Source: Sphagnum compactum
Taxonomy: Eukaryota; Bryophyta; Sphagnopsida; Sphagnales
Direction of reading: 5' to 3'
DNA: 64,000 nt
Assembly: GCA_965153455.1 (NCBI GenBank)
Contig: OZ234494.1
Location: 19,716,001-19,780,000 of the forward strand
In this document: piece by piece, positions 62,101 to 64,000 of the stretch
Numbering within the stretch: the stretch's first letter is position 1
Layout of the letters: each line of letters begins with the position of its first letter
Translations under genes and position numbers: made by a program
Notes under the pieces: model-generated
What the model saw: only the letters and a program-made list of their open reading frames with translations
Told to the model about the DNA's origin: nothing
The model's database searches: none

Positions 62101-64000
62101 AATCAGACATGATATGAAACACTTGTATGGTTGCAAATTCTGATGCAATTGTGTGCAATGCACATAACGATACAATATGGTATATGATGAAGTAAAATGA
62201 TACATATGCTCAGTCCTTCAGTGTTAAAAGAATAGCTGCTAATCTCAATGATATATTCATCAAGAGAAAGAAGGGGGACTTGAAACACATATCAACAAAG
62301 AACTTACAGTCACAAATATGAAGTAAACTGAGGCGAAAAAAGTGAGGCAGCCTTGATCACCACATCCGTTTGCTTCAGCCACACTCTGAGGCGTTGCTTT
62401 ATTGTCAACCCATTGCAATACTCCTGCAGCTACAAACACTGCACTCCCCAGAAAAAAAATCCATTTTCAAAAGCTTCAATATAGATAGCTTGTTCAATAG
62501 ATCATAGTACACTGATAATCCCATAAGCCAGAATCAAAATGCACAACCCAACAACCTCTTCAGGTCTTGTGCAGCATTTCACTGATCAAGAATCCATTTG
62601 AAAACATGGGTACAAAGAATTTTGTTAAAATTGCCTATTATCTTTCCTTGTATTTCAGAGCTTGTGTCACATTGTCTTTCACATTGTTGCATGCACAAGT
62701 CTACCCAATACAAGGCACTCATTTCTTCCATTGGTTTCTTTGTTGAACTAGAAATTTCTGGTTGGTTGATAATTTGCAGGTCTGAAAAAGAATCGATCAG
62801 CAGGAAGTGCTTGAATATCATACCCACTCCGAGTGTGTACATGACAAGAATGAAAATCTGTTCTCTGATGGCACCGCCCGTAAGTCCACCCACTTGTGTG
62901 ATCACGGGCATAATCCTAAAGAATCATAGCAAACCAAATTTGAAGCATCAAGTCAGAACTCTTCAATAGTGTTAAATTTCTGTACACGTGGGCAGATTGA
63001 CCCACCACACCTACAAATTGTTTTCAGAAAAGGGTCACTTGGTACTGTAGTCTCCTGTAGCAATATAGAGCAAGGCAGTCCAGAACAAATATTATTACCT
63101 GAGAACCCGAAGGAAGAGCAAAATTGCAGCACCATTGTTCTTGTCGGGGCTGCAAATGCCAAACCACCAAATCAAAGTAATTGTTACATGTGTAGGATTG
63201 CACAATATGAACTTGATAAAATTTTTAATTCTCTTTTAAAAAATAAAATGGTTTGCCTGCAACTTTCTATGAAGGAATAAAGGGTGTAAGTCAAGGTCCA
63301 CCAGATACATAATCTACAAAAAATTAATTGATCCTTTGAGCTACAACAAGGCGCAACAATCACCATAAAATCCTACAAGTTGCAACTGCATGGATTTACA
63401 AAGAAATCCTAATGTGTGAAAACCTCAAGTCTTTCAGCAACTGGTAAAATACCGATTCCCAATATGTTTGGGACTTGCAGCCTTCCCTAACCGTACTACA
63501 GAAATATGGTCTAAAACAACCCCCAAAGAAAAAACTCAAAATATATTGTATGAATCTGATCACTTTTGTAATTAATTTGAAGTGTTTTTTTCAGTGATTT
63601 GAACATAAGACAAAACATTCCACCTTTTTTTTATCTGCAACAAAATTTAGCTATTTAGACCAAGTGTAGAGAGGAAATGTATGATAAACTAAGCATAATG
63701 AAGAAAAAAGGGGGAGAGTATGATCATAATCAGTCACCTCCAATACAGGATGATAGGAAGAGTACTGACAAAGTCCACCAAGCCTTTTATTGAAAAAATA
63801 TAGTAAAGGCGCACTGGTGCACTGCAGCAAAAGTAATTTGAAGCAGCAAAGCAGAAATGATGAGCATACAATTTGCAACATCAGATGATGGAACAAATTT
63901 ACTCTGAAGCAATCAAGCAAGCAAGCAAGCAGCAGAGTGATGGAACAAAGTCTATAAGCGTTGTGAATAAGCTTGGAAAAAGTTGGCAGATTACCTGTAA
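56158..64000 (-). CDS. Slo/BK-type potassium channel, N-terminus outside window
   Basis: Fifteen exons (minus): 64,000-63,995 (partial); 63,783-63,738; 63,149-63,099; 62,915-62,824; 62,438-62,308; 62,078-61,945; 61,416-61,289; 61,116-61,065; 60,810-60,669; 60,285-60,095; 59,828-59,699; 59,058-57,588; 57,382-57,255; 56,953-56,745; 56,485-56,158. All phases agree, about 1,079 residues visible. Order: S4-like LLFLRVLRIMPVI, S5, the pore with ISTVGYGDITP, S6, then RCK1 (SGNLTYRTVQDFLSEFY, DPDAEDAAQIVRTLAVH, LTFEQACELVYRRDNVILFG), a long linker, and RCK2 (LDVNNVFIAAT, LMFATFYNRQVMA, PLGLYRAKGYKGS). This is the architecture of Slo channels, tetrameric K+ channels gated by cytosolic RCK domains. The selectivity filter is intact. 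The position of the animal calcium bowl (after IQYLRPRV) lacks the acidic run. S0-S3 lie beyond position 64,000. Confidence 0.9.
57449..57482. repeat. (GAA)n microsatellite in a channel intron
   Basis: AGAAGAAGAAG repeats lie within the intron between exons 57,588 and 57,382. Confidence 0.85.
59420..59670. repeat. Interstitial telomere-like CCCTAAA repeats and a local duplication
   Basis: AAACCCTAAACCCTAGACCC at about 59,431 and AAACCCTAAACCCTAAAAC at about 59,655 lie in the intron between exons 59,699 and 59,058. The sequence between them is a repeat of the preceding 180 bp ('cagctctgagatgcttca...ggagagttactccatt' versus 'aagctctgagatgcttcatcc...'). Confidence 0.7.
61465..61780 (+). mobile_element. 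MITE-like element family B, copy 3, inside a channel intron
   Basis: It runs from 'gggtgtgtcacattgtggccttgccatttac' to 'atccttgccttggcaggcaatgcca'. It is collinear with the 10,690-11,006 copy and shares its terminal GGCCTTGCC / GGCAATGCC ends. It lies wholly within the intron between exons 61,945 and 61,416 of the channel gene, opposite to transcription. Confidence 0.85.

Noticed and set aside
1-64000. CRISPR arrays, bacterial operons, organelle genome insertions
   Set aside because: Repeat arrays have no spacer-repeat structure, genes have spliceosomal introns, and no plastid or mitochondrial gene sequence was recognised.

Overview
This is nuclear DNA of a land plant. The evidence is intron-rich genes with GT-AG junctions, AT-rich intergenic DNA, plant-specific proteins (a CFL1-like WW/EAR protein, RIF1/NOA1 GTPase, AKR2) and telo-box promoters. 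The right end carries a Slo/BK-type potassium channel. That family is not among the K+ channel families of flowering plants, so a seed-free plant, most likely a moss or other bryophyte, fits best. The species cannot be named from the sequence.

Layout. Positions 1-13,500 are repeat-rich. They hold a roughly 147-bp tandem array, a foldback element of about 2.2-2.4 kb, remnants of a decayed C2H2-like mobile-element gene, a 290-bp triplicated block, a 53-56-bp minisatellite and copies of two dispersed element families. A CFL1-like gene follows (14,383-16,343, +). After it come about 11 kb of gene-poor DNA with microsatellites only. eIF1A (27,810-28,247, -) is intronless and has a 69-bp minisatellite at its 3' end. 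RIF1/NOA1 (29,407-33,282, +, 12 exons) lies head-to-head with eIF1A. Between 33.6 and 36 kb is a decayed coiled-coil ORF with a dimeric tandem repeat at its 3' end. A J-domain protein with HPS in place of HPD lies at 38,627-40,434 (-). A further AT-rich stretch with a duplicated decayed coding segment follows. An unrecognised small multi-exon gene is at 43,986-45,157 (-), then 40S ribosomal protein uS5/RPS2 (45,944-47,009, -). A second AT-rich desert separates these from AKR2 (50,924-54,616, -, 8 exons) and the Slo/BK channel (56,158 to beyond 64,000, -, 15 visible exons). The N-terminal part of the channel is outside the window.

The genes do not form one pathway. Several serve translation and protein handling (eIF1A, uS5, the plastid ribosome-assembly GTPase RIF1, AKR2 and a J protein). 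Telo-box-like motifs occur upstream of eIF1A, uS5, RIF1 and the J-protein gene. The exon models below were assembled by hand from splice signals, reading phase and family resemblance; no alignment was run.
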